Shown here: one piece after another, positions 29,440 to 38,164 of the stretch | Numbering within the stretch: position 1 is the first letter of the stretch | How the letters are laid out: every line of letters starts with the position of its first letter | The notes under the pieces: generated by a model | Told to the model about the DNA's origin: nothing | What the model saw: the letters and a program-made list of their open reading frames with translations, nothing else | Databases searched by the model: none | Translations under genes and position numbers: made by a program | NCBI RefSeq assembly: GCF_024347435.1 | Contig: NZ_AP025480.1 | Location: forward strand, 806,001 to 870,000 | Length of the DNA stretch: 64,000 bases | From: Vibrio cyclitrophicus | GTDB taxonomy: Bacteria; Pseudomonadota; Gammaproteobacteria; Enterobacterales; Vibrionaceae | Direction of reading: 5' to 3'

Positions 29440-30363
29440 ATGCTTAACATCTCAAATGAGCAGTCTCAAATTCAAAGTGCTATCTTGCCAGAAGCTGGGC
29501 CTTTCGCTCTTTACGTTCAATTAAAAGTGAATGCTAACGCTGCTAATGTATTAGCGGAACTTCAAAAGCTTCCGAATCTAATCGCCGAGCTTAATCAAAC
29601 TCAACCAGATGCGTACTTAACTGCATCGGTTGCGTTCTCAAAGGCTTTTTGGGATAAGTTCGAGCAAGCTGCGCCTTCTGACTTAATTGATTTTCCTGAG
29701 CTTGGTGAGGGTGATATCACTGCACCGAGCACATTGTCTGATGTTCTGATTCACTGTCATTCAAATCGACATGATCTGCACTTCTTTATCCTACGCAAAT
29801 TACTATCTGAAGTCGCTGCGGACGTTGAAGTCGTTGATGAAACCTACGGTTACCGCTTCCTCGATTCTCGTGATATGACTGATTTTGTTGATGGTACTGA
29901 AAACCCGAAAGACGCACAGCGCGCTGAAGTAGCGATTGTTCCTGAAGGTGAATTTGCTGGTGGTAGTTATGTGATGGTGCAGCGTTTTGTACACAACCTG
30001 CCAGCTTGGAATAGATTGAATGTGTCGGCACAAGAGAAAGTGATTGGTCGAACTAAGCCTGATTCAATTGAACTTGATGATGTTCCTGCTGCGTCTCACG
30101 TAGGCCGTGTTGATATCAAAGAAGAAGGTAAAGGCCTTAAGATTGTTCGCCATAGCCTACCTTACGGAACCGCTACGGGCGATCATGGTTTACTGTTCAT
30201 TGCTTACTGTAATGTTCGTCATAACTTTGATGCGATGTTAGAGAGTATGTACGGCGCGACAGATGGTAAAACAGACCAACTGCTTCGTTTCACTAAAGCA
30301 GTGACAGGCGCTTACTACTTTGCGCCTTCGACTGATATGTTGAGTGCATTAACGATTAAGTAA
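29440..30363 (+). CDS. yfeX: Dyp-type peroxidase YfeX
   Basis: Haem peroxidase of the dye-decolourising family, 307 residues. The distal GxxDG-type motif appears as FVDGTENP, the proximal haem ligand is the histidine in KIVRHSLPYG, and the FVHNLPAWN segment follows. E. coli YfeX has been studied as a porphyrinogen oxidase and as a proposed deferrochelatase. A weak AAAGGA ribosome site precedes the ATG, and a terminator follows at 30385. Confidence 0.93.
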   Translation: MLNISNEQSQIQSAILPEAGPFALYVQLKVNANAANVLAELQKLPNLIAELNQTQPDAYLTASVAFSKAFWDKFEQAAPSDLIDFPELGEGDITAPSTLSDVLIHCHSNRHDLHFFILRKLLSEVAADVEVVDETYGYRFLDSRDMTDFVDGTENPKDAQRAEVAIVPEGEFAGGSYVMVQRFVHNLPAWNRLNVSAQEKVIGRTKPDSIELDDVPAASHVGRVDIKEEGKGLKIVRHSLPYGTATGDHGLLFIAYCNVRHNFDAMLESMYGATDGKTDQLLRFTKAVTGAYYFAPSTDMLSALTIK

Positions 30364-30384
30364 ATAACCTCGTATGCAGTAAAG

Positions 30385-30410
30385 AAAAGGAGCCTCAGGG
30401 CTCCTTTTTT
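30385..30410 (+). terminator. Terminator of yfeX
   Basis: AAAAGGAGCC-loop-GGCTCCTTTTTT stem-loop, placed directly before the flagellin promoter. Confidence 0.85.
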
Positions 30411-30412
30411 AT

Positions 30413-30439
30413 TAAAGCTTTATATGAACTGGTCGATAT
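30413..30439 (+). promoter_or_regulatory. Sigma-28 (FliA) promoter of first flagellin
   Basis: TAAA (30413-30416), 15 bases, GTCGATAT (30432-30439), close to the FliA consensus TAAA-N15-GCCGATAA. The ATG is 46 bases downstream. Confidence 0.8.
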
Positions 30440-30484
30440 AAGAGCAATCGTGATTTTTATTCATCTTTTTGTAAGTGAAGGTCT

Positions 30485-31618
30485 ATGGCTATAACTGTTA
30501 ATACGAATGTCTCAGCGCTGGTGGCCCAGAGAAACCTCTCTAATGCCAACAACATGCTGAACCAATCTTTGGAGCGCTTGGCTTCAGGGAGCCGTATTAA
30601 TAGTGCAAAAGACGATGCGGCGGGCTTGCAAATTTCGAATCGATTAGAAACACAGATGAGTGGCATTGATGTTGCTGTTCGAAATGCTAACGACGGTATT
30701 TCCATTATGCAGACCGCAGAAGGGGCGATGAATGAAACCACCAATATCATGCAGCGCATGCGGGATTTGTCACTACAAGCGAGTAACGGCTCGAATAGCC
30801 AATCGGAACGAACCGCGATCCAAGAGGAAGTGACCGCCTTAAATGATGAGTTAAATCGAATTGCAGAAACCACCTCATTTGGTGGTAAAAAACTTCTTAA
30901 CGGTAGCTTTGGTAGCTCTTCATTTCAAATCGGTGGCAGTTCAGGTGAGGCTGTGCAGATCGGTTTAAAAAGCATGCGTACTGACGACATCAACATGGGT
31001 GGTTTTAGCTATGTTGCCAACGGCATGGCAAGTGACTTATGGGAAGTGAAGCCCGATCAGAATGATATGACAATGTCATTTACTGACCGTTTTGGTCAGC
31101 CACAAGAGATCACCATCAACGCGAAAGAAGGCGACGATATCGAAGAGTTGGCGACTTATATTAATGGTCAAACGGATCTCGTCTCTGCTTCCGTCAATGA
31201 TGAAGGGCAGCTTCAGATCTATATGTCTGGTGAAGACACGGCAGGCACGATCTCTTTCTCAGGTTCGTTAGCCAGTGAGCTTTCGATGTCGGCGGGTTAT
31301 TACGAGTCAGTCGATGACATCAATGTGACTGATGTAGGTGGTGCTCAGCGTGCAGTCTCTATTTTAGATACAGCGATGAAGTATGTAGATAGCCATCGTT
31401 CCGAACTCGGCGCAATGCAAAATCGCTTTGATCATGCTATCAATAACCTTGAAAATGTTCATGAGAACTTGGCGACATCAAATAGTCGTATTAAAGATAC
31501 CGACTACGCCAAAGAAAGCACTCAGATGCTTAAGCAACAAATACTACAACAAGTCAGCACCACTATTTTGGCTCAAGCTAAGCAAGCTCCCAATCTAGCT
31601 TTAACGCTGCTAGGCTAA
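30485..31618 (+). CDS. Polar flagellin, first copy
   Basis: Filament subunit of the polar flagellum, 377 residues. The D0/D1 ends are typical: [30 protein letters not shown] and the C-terminal [11 protein letters not shown] and [13 protein letters not shown]. The centre (residues 175-285) is the variable D2/D3 part. It lacks cysteine as flagellins do. It is the same length as the next flagellin but uses a less optimised codon set, which suggests a minor subunit. It has its own sigma-28 promoter and ends at a perfect 19-bp palindrome. Confidence 0.95.
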   Translation: MAITVNTNVSALVAQRNLSNANNMLNQSLERLASGSRINSAKDDAAGLQISNRLETQMSGIDVAVRNANDGISIMQTAEGAMNETTNIMQRMRDLSLQASNGSNSQSERTAIQEEVTALNDELNRIAETTSFGGKKLLNGSFGSSSFQIGGSSGEAVQIGLKSMRTDDINMGGFSYVANGMASDLWEVKPDQNDMTMSFTDRFGQPQEITINAKEGDDIEELATYINGQTDLVSASVNDEGQLQIYMSGEDTAGTISFSGSLASELSMSAGYYESVDDINVTDVGGAQRAVSILDTAMKYVDSHRSELGAMQNRFDHAINNLENVHENLATSNSRIKDTDYAKESTQMLKQQILQQVSTTILAQAKQAPNLALTLLG

Positions 31619-31642
31619 TAAATTAAGTTTAATTTTATAACG

Positions 31643-31682
31643 GTGTTTTTATTAACCAAAGCCCTTTGGTTAATAAAAACAC
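31643..31682 (+). terminator. Perfect 19-bp palindrome after first flagellin
   Basis: GTGTTTTTATTAACCAAAG paired with CTTTGGTTAATAAAAACAC across a 2-base centre; a five-T run follows soon after (31685-31689). Probably the terminator. Confidence 0.7.
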
Positions 31683-31806
31683 AACTTTTTGCCCGACTGA
31701 CTCCTCGACAACTTTAGCGTTTTTTTTATCTTTTTTTGATAATTTCACGACTAGTCACGCTTTCTTCTCCTTTATCGCTATTTCTTTAATTTTGTTGTTT
31801 TTTTTC

Positions 31807-31833
31807 TAAAGGTTTCAGCACTCACGCCGTTAT
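31807..31833 (+). promoter_or_regulatory. Sigma-28 (FliA) promoter of second flagellin
   Basis: TAAA (31807-31810), 15 bases, GCCGTTAT (31826-31833), close to the FliA consensus; 82 bases before the ATG. Confidence 0.8.
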
Positions 31834-31914
31834 TAATAGTAACTTAGAGATAACTACTTGGTTTTCCGAGACGTCGGAAACCGCTATACCGGAAAATCAA
31901 TTGGAGAAATCACC

Positions 31915-33048
31915 ATGGCAGTGAATGTAAATACAAACGTTTCAGCGATGACAGCGCAACGTTACCTAAACAATGCTAATAGCGCACAACAAACATCGAT
32001 GGAGCGCCTAGCTTCAGGCTCTAAAATCAACAGCGCAAAAGATGACGCTGCGGGCCTACAAATCTCTAACCGTTTGAACGTTCAGAGCCGCGGCCTTGAT
32101 GTTGCTGTTCGTAACGCGAACGACGGTATCTCTATTGCACAAACTGCTGAAGGTGCAATGAATGAGACAACGAACATCCTGCAACGTATGCGTGATTTGT
32201 CTCTACAATCTTCAAATGGCTCAAACTCAAAATCTGAGCGTGTAGCGATTCAAGAAGAAGTAACAGCACTAAACGACGAACTAAACCGTATCGCAGAAAC
32301 CACGTCTTTTGGTGGTAACAAACTGCTTAACGGTACTCACGGTACTAAATCATTCCAAATCGGTGCGGATAACGGTGAAGCGGTAATGCTTCAACTGAAA
32401 GACATGCGTTCTGATAACGCTCAGATGGGTGGTAAGAGCTACCAAACTGAGAACGCGAAAGACAAAGACTGGAACGTTCAAGCGGGTTCTAACGACCTGA
32501 AACTATCGTTCACCGACAACTTCGGCCAAGCGCAAGAAATCGACATCAACGCAAAAGCGGGTGACGATATCGAAGAGCTAGCAACGTACATCAACGGTCA
32601 ACAAGATTCTGTGAAAGCGTCTGTAACTGAAGACGGTAAGCTACAAATGTTTACTGGTAACAACAAAGTTGAAGGCGAAGTGGCGTTCTCAGGTAGCCTA
32701 GCGGGTGAGCTTGGTATGCAACCTGGCAAAGACGTAACGGTTGATACTATCGACGTAACGTCAGTGGGTGGTGCACAAGAGTCTGTAGCAGTAATTGATG
32801 CGGCACTTAAGTACGTAGATAGCCACCGTGCTGAACTGGGTGCTTTCCAAAACCGTTTCGACCACGCTATCAGCAACTTAGACAACATTAACGAGAACGT
32901 TAACGCATCTAAGAGCCGTATTAAAGATACCGATTTTGCGAAAGAAACGACTCAGATGACTAAGTCTCAGATCCTTTCTCAAGCTTCAAGCTCGATTCTT
33001 GCTCAAGCGAAGCAAGCACCGAACTCGGCACTTAGCCTACTCGGTTAA
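31915..33048 (+). CDS. Polar flagellin, second copy
   Basis: Flagellin of 377 residues from the ATG at 31915, which has a GGAG ribosome site; 19 upstream codons in frame are not typical and are rejected. It has the same ends as its neighbour ([17 protein letters not shown] at the start, [14 protein letters not shown] at the end) and differs mainly in the central region. Codon use is strongly biased, as for an abundant protein. Flagellin genes next to ptsHI-crr are also known, as I recall, from the V. parahaemolyticus flaCDE locus; the exact letter cannot be assigned here. Confidence 0.95.
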   Translation: MAVNVNTNVSAMTAQRYLNNANSAQQTSMERLASGSKINSAKDDAAGLQISNRLNVQSRGLDVAVRNANDGISIAQTAEGAMNETTNILQRMRDLSLQSSNGSNSKSERVAIQEEVTALNDELNRIAETTSFGGNKLLNGTHGTKSFQIGADNGEAVMLQLKDMRSDNAQMGGKSYQTENAKDKDWNVQAGSNDLKLSFTDNFGQAQEIDINAKAGDDIEELATYINGQQDSVKASVTEDGKLQMFTGNNKVEGEVAFSGSLAGELGMQPGKDVTVDTIDVTSVGGAQESVAVIDAALKYVDSHRAELGAFQNRFDHAISNLDNINENVNASKSRIKDTDFAKETTQMTKSQILSQASSSILAQAKQAPNSALSLLG

Positions 33049-33138
33049 TCGATTGAAAGGCCACGTTGACCCATGACCCAATGCGTTAACGTTTGGTTTC
33101 CACAAATTAGCTCGTGGTGAGAGATGAGCGCTAAACAG

Positions 33139-33162
33139 ACCCAGCTTCGGCTGGGTTTTTTA
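33139..33162 (+). terminator. Terminator of second flagellin
   Basis: ACCCAGC-ttcg-GCTGGGT with UUCG tetraloop and six T; about 90 bases after the stop. Confidence 0.88.
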
Positions 33163-33225
33163 TTGCCTGTGATTTAGCTAAGAGTGTAGTTTGAGAAAGT
33201 GCCGTAATGCTGAAAGGAGCAAAAG

Positions 33226-33352
33226 CGAGATTCCCTATAACGCTCGTCCCTCGCTGTAGGGAATGACGACTATAGAGAGGTAGTTATCCATTGTTTACCT
33301 GAATCGAAGTCGTTGGTCGTCATCTCAGAATCGATCTGAGCGAGATATCAGA
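33226..33352. repeat. Composite inverted-repeat element
   Basis: Three nested palindromes: ATTCCCTA (33230-33237) / TAGGGAAT (33257-33264), ATGACGAC (33263-33270) / GTCGTCAT (33316-33323), and CTCAGA (33324-33329) / TCTGAG (33335-33340). The GGGAATGACG type of sequence resembles dispersed palindromic repeats seen in Vibrio intergenic regions. Confidence 0.5.
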
Positions 33353-33560
33353 GGTCTGTGTCTACCTGAAGTTATACCGCGTTATCTAACATGCAAGGTC
33401 AGCGCCTAGGGTGCGTTTAACTGGGTTTAATAACAAAGTAGTGCGGTTAGTTGGCAATTAAGGATTGGTATTGCTGTGGCTTATTGAGGGGCTGTCTACA
33501 AGGAGGTGAAGAGCGGCAGTCAGAACCGTTGTTTAAGGAACTCGATCAATATAACAGGCA

Positions 33561-33581
33561 CAAAAAACGCCACCCTTGGGT
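33561..33581 (-). terminator. Displaced arm of the split crr terminator
   Basis: aaaaaacgccacccttgggt, whose partner (gggtagcgttttt) is at 35091-35103. Removing the IS50-like element and one 10-bp repeat restores AAAAACGCcACCC-tt-GGGTaGCGTTTTT, a bidirectional terminator 20-odd bases from the crr stop. Confidence 0.8.
33572..33581. repeat. Target-site duplication of IS50-like element, left
   Basis: acccttgggt, an inverted repeat accc-tt-gggt, identical to 35085-35094. Confidence 0.88.
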
Positions 33582-33598
33582 CTGTCTCTTATACACAA

Positions 33599-33628
33599 AT
33601 CCCTAAGCTATGCTTAGGGATTTTTTTT
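33599..33628 (+). terminator. Left-end terminator inside IS50-like element
   Basis: Hairpin AATCCCTAAGC / GCTTAGGGATT with a 2-3 base loop and eight T. It lies between the outer end and the transposase and should stop transcripts entering from outside. Confidence 0.8.
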
Positions 33629-33648
33629 GAACTATTTTTAGGTTCTAT

Positions 33649-33657
33649 GATCTGATC
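33649..33657 (+). promoter_or_regulatory. Paired GATC sites in transposase promoter region
   Basis: GATCtGATC overlaps a TATGAT sequence about 30 bases before the start. IS50 has Dam sites in the equivalent place that silence the promoter when fully methylated. Confidence 0.5.
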
Positions 33658-33684
33658 ATCTAAGCAATGACAAGGATGATTATC

Positions 33685-35061
33685 ATGACCTATATAGAGC
33701 CAACCCTTTGGGCACAAAAACAGTTCGGTCAAGCCCACCTTAATGACCCAAGACGTACTCAAAGACTCGTTGCTCTCGCAGCTTCACTGGCCGAGCAACC
33801 TGGCGTACCTGTCTCGAAACTCATTATCTCACCGGCTGAAATGGAAGGGGCTTATCGCTTCATCCGTAATGAGAAAATCAAAGCAGAAGATATCGCAGAG
33901 GCAGGGTTTTATGTCACTGCGCAAGAAGCGTTAAAGCAACAAACACTTCTTGCCTTAGAAGACACGACTTCTCTGAGTTACGCCCATCGCAGTATTCGAG
34001 ATGAACTCGGACACTCCAATCAAGGCAATCGACATCGAGCGATGTTCGTACACTCTACCTTACTTTTTGCGCCCGACACTCAATCTGTGATTGGTTTAAT
34101 TGAACAACAGCGCTGGACTCGTGATATAGAAAAGCGAGGTCAAAGACACCAGCATGCGACTCGACCATACAAAGAGAAAGAAAGTTATAAGTGGGAACAA
34201 GCCTCTCGCTATGTCGCTGAGCGACTTGGCGATAAAATGTCGGATGTCATTTCGGTGTGCGATAGAGAAGCCGACCTCTTTGAATACCTCACTTACAAGC
34301 GAGAGCAACAACAAAGATTCCTCGTTCGTTCCATGCAAAGCCGCTGTATTGAAGAGCATGATAATCGTCTTTATAGCTATGCATCTACTCTGTCATCAGC
34401 CGGGGAGAAAGTGCTCGAAATACCGCAAAAAGGCGGTCGCAAAGCTCGCAAGGCTCATTTAGATATTAAATATGCCCCCGTGACACTCAAGTCTCCTGCA
34501 AACAAGAAAGAGTTCGATAACATTCCGCTTTACTACGTGGGATGTATAGAACAAGGAGAGAATAACGATAAGCTAGCCTGGCACTTACTGACTTCGGAGC
34601 CGATAACGAGCAAAGAAGAGGCCCTCAAAATGGTCAGTTATTATGAGCGGCGCTGGCTAATAGAAGATTTTCATAAAGTCTGGAAAAGTGAAGGGACTGA
34701 AGTTGAGCAACTGAGAATGCAGAGTAAAGATAACTTAGAAAGGCTCAGCGTCATTTTAGCTTTTATCGCGACTCGCTTACTCCAGTTGAGGTTCATGAAT
34801 GAGTCCGATGAGTTATCTAAGACCAGTTGTGAGCAGGTATTAAAAGGCAAAGCATGGAAGTTAATGTGGCTAAAGTTGGAGAAAAAGCAGCTGCCGAAGG
34901 AAGCGCCCAATATATCATGGGCTTACAATGGTATTGCTCGGTTAGGTGGCTGGAAGAATACCAAGCGAACGGGTCGCGCTTCCATAAAGACGTTATGGCA
35001 AGGATGGTTCAGGTTACAAACCATCCTTGAAGGGTATGAACTCGCTAAGTCTCTTGATTAA
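33685..35061 (+). CDS. IS50/Tn5-type transposase
   Basis: DDE transposase of 458 residues. It aligns by eye with Tn5 transposase: LNDPRRTQRLV, EGAYRFIRN, the first Asp in LALEDTTSLSY, the second in SVCDREADLFEYL, and the YREK motif as YERRWLIEDFHKVWK with exact spacing. Two ATG codons upstream (33667 and 33676) are in frame, but AAGGA lies 8 bases before 33685. Transcription from crr now runs antisense into this gene because the crr terminator was split. Confidence 0.94.
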   Translation: MTYIEPTLWAQKQFGQAHLNDPRRTQRLVALAASLAEQPGVPVSKLIISPAEMEGAYRFIRNEKIKAEDIAEAGFYVTAQEALKQQTLLALEDTTSLSYAHRSIRDELGHSNQGNRHRAMFVHSTLLFAPDTQSVIGLIEQQRWTRDIEKRGQRHQHATRPYKEKESYKWEQASRYVAERLGDKMSDVISVCDREADLFEYLTYKREQQQRFLVRSMQSRCIEEHDNRLYSYASTLSSAGEKVLEIPQKGGRKARKAHLDIKYAPVTLKSPANKKEFDNIPLYYVGCIEQGENNDKLAWHLLTSEPITSKEEALKMVSYYERRWLIEDFHKVWKSEGTEVEQLRMQSKDNLERLSVILAFIATRLLQLRFMNESDELSKTSCEQVLKGKAWKLMWLKLEKKQLPKEAPNISWAYNGIARLGGWKNTKRTGRASIKTLWQGWFRLQTILEGYELAKSLD

Positions 35062-35084
35062 CCAGACTTGTGATCAAGAGACAG

Positions 35085-35094
35085 ACCCTTGGGT
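35085..35094. repeat. Target-site duplication of IS50-like element, right
   Basis: acccttgggt, followed by agcgttttt, the displaced T-run arm of the crr terminator. Confidence 0.88.
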
Positions 35095-35127
35095 AGCGTT
35101 TTTATTAAAGCAGATAAGTAATCAGAA

Positions 35128-35637
35128 TTACTTAGTTACTTTAAGAACTGGAGTTTCACCAACAGTTACAGAACCAGAAAGCTTGTTCAGCTCTTTGATT
35201 TCGTCCATGTTAGAGATAACAACTGGAGTAAGCGTAGATTTCGCTTTCTCTTCTAGAAGCGCTAGGTCGAAAGTGATGATAGTGTCACCAGCTTTAACTG
35301 ATTGACCTTCTTCAGCTACACGAGTGAAGCCTTCGCCTTTAAGTTCAACAGTATCGATACCGAAGTGAACGAAAAGCTCAACACCGTCGTCAGACTCGAT
35401 AGAGAATGCGTGGTTAGTTTCGAAGATCTTACCGATAGTACCGTTAACTGGAGCTACCATTTTATCGCCAGCTGGTTTGATAGCGATGCCGTCACCAACG
35501 ATTTTTTCAGCGAAAACTACATCTGGCACATCTTCGATGTTTACGATTTCACCAGAAAGAGGTGCGATGATTTCGATTGCACCAGCATCAGCGCTGTCAT
35601 CAGATACAAGCTTTTTCAGTTTGTCAAACAGACCCAT
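35128..35637 (-). CDS. crr: PTS glucose-specific enzyme IIA (Crr)
   Basis: Phosphocarrier and central regulator of catabolite control; unphosphorylated it inhibits sugar permeases and phosphorylated it activates adenylate cyclase. The 169 residues show [16 protein letters not shown] with the first histidine and the active histidine in [13 protein letters not shown]. It is the last gene of ptsH-ptsI-crr. Its terminator has been broken by the IS50-like element 34 bases downstream of its stop. Confidence 0.97.
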   Translation of the reverse strand: MGLFDKLKKLVSDDSADAGAIEIIAPLSGEIVNIEDVPDVVFAEKIVGDGIAIKPAGDKMVAPVNGTIGKIFETNHAFSIESDDGVELFVHFGIDTVELKGEGFTRVAEEGQSVKAGDTIITFDLALLEEKAKSTLTPVVISNMDEIKELNKLSGSVTVGETPVLKVTK

Positions 35638-35743
35638 TGTGTCATGCTCCTAACGTTTAGTTTTATTCTGTAGAATATACTATACCAATCTAACAAATTA
35701 GACGACTATTTTTAGCCGTCTAATCTTATTAAGCTCTTGGCGA

Positions 35744-37468
35744 TTACTGAGTTTTCTCAGCAATGAACTTTTCTACACAAGCTTCAATTTCTGCTGCTGT
35801 AGGTAGAGATAGTGCTTCATCTGCCATCGCTTTAACTTCAGCGAAGTTAGAGTTACGGATTACTTTCTTAACTTTAGGAATAGAGATACCGCTCATAGAG
35901 AACTCGTCTAGACCCATACCAAGAAGAAGTAATGTTGCACGTTCGTCACCAGCAAGCTCACCACACATACCAGTCCACTTACCTTCAGCGTGTGATGCGT
36001 CGATCACTTGCTTGATTACTGTAAGAACAGCAGGAGATAATGGGTTGTATAGATGAGAAATCATTTCGTTACCACGGTCTACCGCAAGAGTGTATTGCGT
36101 TAGGTCGTTAGTACCGATAGAGAAGAAAGACACTTCTTTCGCTAAGTGGTGTGCGATTGCAGCAGCTGCTGGAGTCTCAACCATTACGCCGATTTCGATT
36201 TCTTCATCAAAAGCTAGGCCTTCAGCGCGAAGTTCAACTTTGTACTCTTCGATTGCTTTTTTCAGTTCACGGATCTCTTCAACAGAAATGATCATTGGGA
36301 ACATGATACGTAGTTTACCGTGTGCAGATGCACGTAGGATGCCACGCAGTTGGTCACGTAGGATTTCACGACGATCCAAGCTAATACGTACTGCACGCCA
36401 GCCTAGGAAAGGGTTCATCTCTTGTGGAAGGTCCATGTATGGTAGGTCTTTATCGCCACCGATATCCATAGTACGGATAATCACTGACTCGCCTTCCATT
36501 GCTTCAGCTACTTCTTTGTAAGCAACGTATTGCTCTTCTTCAGTAGGAAGCGCGTCACGGTCCATAAATAGGAACTCAGTACGGTACAGACCAACGCCTT
36601 CACCGCCATTACGCAGGATACCGTCACAGTCTTTTACTGTACCGATGTTGCCACAAACTTCTACACGGTGACCGTCTAGAGTTTCAGCATGCAAATCTTT
36701 TAGTTTTGCTAGTTCAACCGCTTCAGCTTCGAAATCTTCTTTGATTTTCTTAGCTTCTGCTAGCTCAGCTTCAGAAGGGTTGATGATGATTTTGTTGTTC
36801 ATCGCGTCTAGCACAAGCATGTCGCCGTTCTTAACTTGCTTAGTGATATCGTTAGTACCAACGATAGCTGGAAGCTCAAGTGAACGTGCCATGATTGAAG
36901 TATGAGATGTACGACCGCCGATGTCACAAGCAAAACCAAGAACGTAATCTAGGTTGATTTGTGCAGTTTCAGATGGTGTTAGGTCGTAAGCAACTAGGAT
37001 AACTTCTTCATTGATATCTGCTAGAGAAACAATGTTGATGCCTAGTGCATTTTTAACGAAACGAGTACCGATATCACGGATATCAGTCGCACGTTCTTTT
37101 AGGTACTCATCATCAAGTGACTCAAGTGCAACAGCTTGCTCTTCGATCACTGTGTAGATCGCGTTGTCTGCGTGCATTTTGTCTTTCTTGATGAGTGCTA
37201 AAATCTCTTCTTCTAGCTCTTCATCTTCAAGCAGCATGATATGGCCTTCAAAGATTGCTTCTTTTTCTTCGCCAAAAGTTTCAAGTGCTTTTTGCTTTAC
37301 AACTTCAAGTTGTTGAGAAGATTTGTTACGAGCGTCAAAAAAACGCTGAACTTCTGCTTCAACTTGATCGTCTGAGATAGATTGAGTGTTTAGGACAATT
37401 TCATCTTCTTGAAGTAGTAGTGCTTTACCGAAAGCAATACCAGGAGATGCTAGGATGCCTGAAATCAT
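35744..37468 (-). CDS. ptsI: PTS enzyme I
   Basis: Transfers phosphate from phosphoenolpyruvate to HPr in the cytosol. The 574-residue length is standard. The phosphorylated histidine is in [13 protein letters not shown], and the PEP-binding barrel shows [22 protein letters not shown] and the cysteine-containing GMCGELAGD. It lies 136 bases after ptsH and 106 bases before crr. Confidence 0.97.
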   Translation of the reverse strand: MISGILASPGIAFGKALLLQEDEIVLNTQSISDDQVEAEVQRFFDARNKSSQQLEVVKQKALETFGEEKEAIFEGHIMLLEDEELEEEILALIKKDKMHADNAIYTVIEEQAVALESLDDEYLKERATDIRDIGTRFVKNALGINIVSLADINEEVILVAYDLTPSETAQINLDYVLGFACDIGGRTSHTSIMARSLELPAIVGTNDITKQVKNGDMLVLDAMNNKIIINPSEAELAEAKKIKEDFEAEAVELAKLKDLHAETLDGHRVEVCGNIGTVKDCDGILRNGGEGVGLYRTEFLFMDRDALPTEEEQYVAYKEVAEAMEGESVIIRTMDIGGDKDLPYMDLPQEMNPFLGWRAVRISLDRREILRDQLRGILRASAHGKLRIMFPMIISVEEIRELKKAIEEYKVELRAEGLAFDEEIEIGVMVETPAAAAIAHHLAKEVSFFSIGTNDLTQYTLAVDRGNEMISHLYNPLSPAVLTVIKQVIDASHAEGKWTGMCGELAGDERATLLLLGMGLDEFSMSGISIPKVKKVIRNSNFAEVKAMADEALSLPTAAEIEACVEKFIAEKTQ

Positions 37469-37604
37469 AGCCTTACCTTAGTTGTTCAACTGTAAACGGG
37501 AGAATGTGTGACTTTAAGTCGTCGACTAATGTCGCGTTTATTGCTATCTATTTTGAACAAAGCCACTTTGCTATGCAAAATGGCTTTGAAAGAAGAAGAC
37601 CGTA

Positions 37605-37862
37605 TTAGTGTAGTTGATCCATAAGAGCAACTAGGTGGTCTACTGCTTGCTGAGCTTGAGGGCCTTCAGCAGAAATAGTAACGTTAGTACCTTTTACTAG
37701 GCCTAAAGTTTGTAGTTTGAACAGGCTTTTAGCGCTAGCGCTTTTGCCGTTAGAAGTCACTGTGATGTCAGCGTCGAAAGATTTTGCTTCTTTAACGAAC
37801 TGTGCAGCTGGACGAGTGTGAAGGCCGTTTTCTGCTGTGATTTCTACTTGCTTCTCGTACAT
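37605..37862 (-). CDS. ptsH: Phosphocarrier protein HPr
   Basis: 85-residue phosphocarrier between enzyme I and the IIA components. His15 lies in [10 protein letters not shown] and the Ser46 region in [12 protein letters not shown]. It is the first gene of the pts operon, with an Mlc-type operator about 190 bases upstream. Confidence 0.97.
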   Translation of the reverse strand: MYEKQVEITAENGLHTRPAAQFVKEAKSFDADITVTSNGKSASAKSLFKLQTLGLVKGTNVTISAEGPQAQQAVDHLVALMDQLH

Positions 37863-38049
37863 TTTATATACCCCAATTAATTTATTTTTTGTAAGTTTGT
37901 AACCAGATTAGCTTAACTGCTTTAGCCCAAATGCGCTAGAGGCTAGTACGCCATGTTCGTGTTAGAACTTAGACTGGTTATAAATTTTTATCCAGCCATG
38001 GTCATCTTTTATTGAGTACTCATGACTTTCAGAATTTGTTTATTGCTTC

Positions 38050-38074
38050 TTTTATTTTGAAGCGAAAAATAAAA
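38050..38074. promoter_or_regulatory. Mlc/NagC-type operator upstream of ptsH
   Basis: Perfect inverted repeat TTTTATTTT-gaagcga-AAAATAAAA. It contains TTATTT-N9-AAATAA, the core shared by Mlc and NagC sites, and E. coli ptsHI is repressed by Mlc. Flanking A/T at the inner position favours Mlc over NagC. Confidence 0.68.
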
Positions 38075-38111
38075 CAGACCCGATATTACCAAAGGTGGGG
38101 CAGGGATCAAC

Positions 38112-38138
38112 AAAAAAGCCCCTAAACGGGGCTTTTTT
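38112..38138. terminator. cysK terminator
   Basis: AAAAAAGCCCC-taaac-GGGGCTTTTTT; separates cysK from ptsH transcription. Confidence 0.9.
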
Positions 38139-38164
38139 GGACGAAAAATTGATTTGACCACATA

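Larger units (their letters stand above)
33049..33571. other. Intergenic region between flagellin and IS50-like element
   Basis: About 520 bases with no supported gene. It contains the flagellin terminator at 33139 and the palindromic element at 33226-33352; from about 33360 to 33560 I see no clear structure. It ends in the left arm of the split crr terminator. Confidence 0.6.
33582..35084 (+). mobile_element. IS50-like (IS4 family) insertion sequence, complete, about 1.5 kb
   Basis: The left end CTGTCTCTTATACACAAAT and the right end (read inward) CTGTCTCTTGATCACAAGT closely resemble the outside and inside ends of IS50 from Tn5. Flanking 10-bp direct repeats acccttgggt occur at 33572-33581 and 35085-35094. 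The transposase frame is intact. A terminator hairpin at the left end and GATC sites near the transposase promoter and in the right end recall IS50 control by Dam methylation. Confidence 0.93.
37863..38164. other. ptsH upstream region
   Basis: About 300 bases holding the Mlc-like operator at 38050-38074 and the cysK terminator at 38112-38138. Promoter elements for ptsH are not clear-cut, and no convincing CRP site was found by eye. Confidence 0.55.

Noticed and set aside
33370..33480. GCGTTATCTAAC and GTTTAAC motifs as remnants of a Vibrio attC repeat
   Set aside because: Core sites are not in the right order or spacing.
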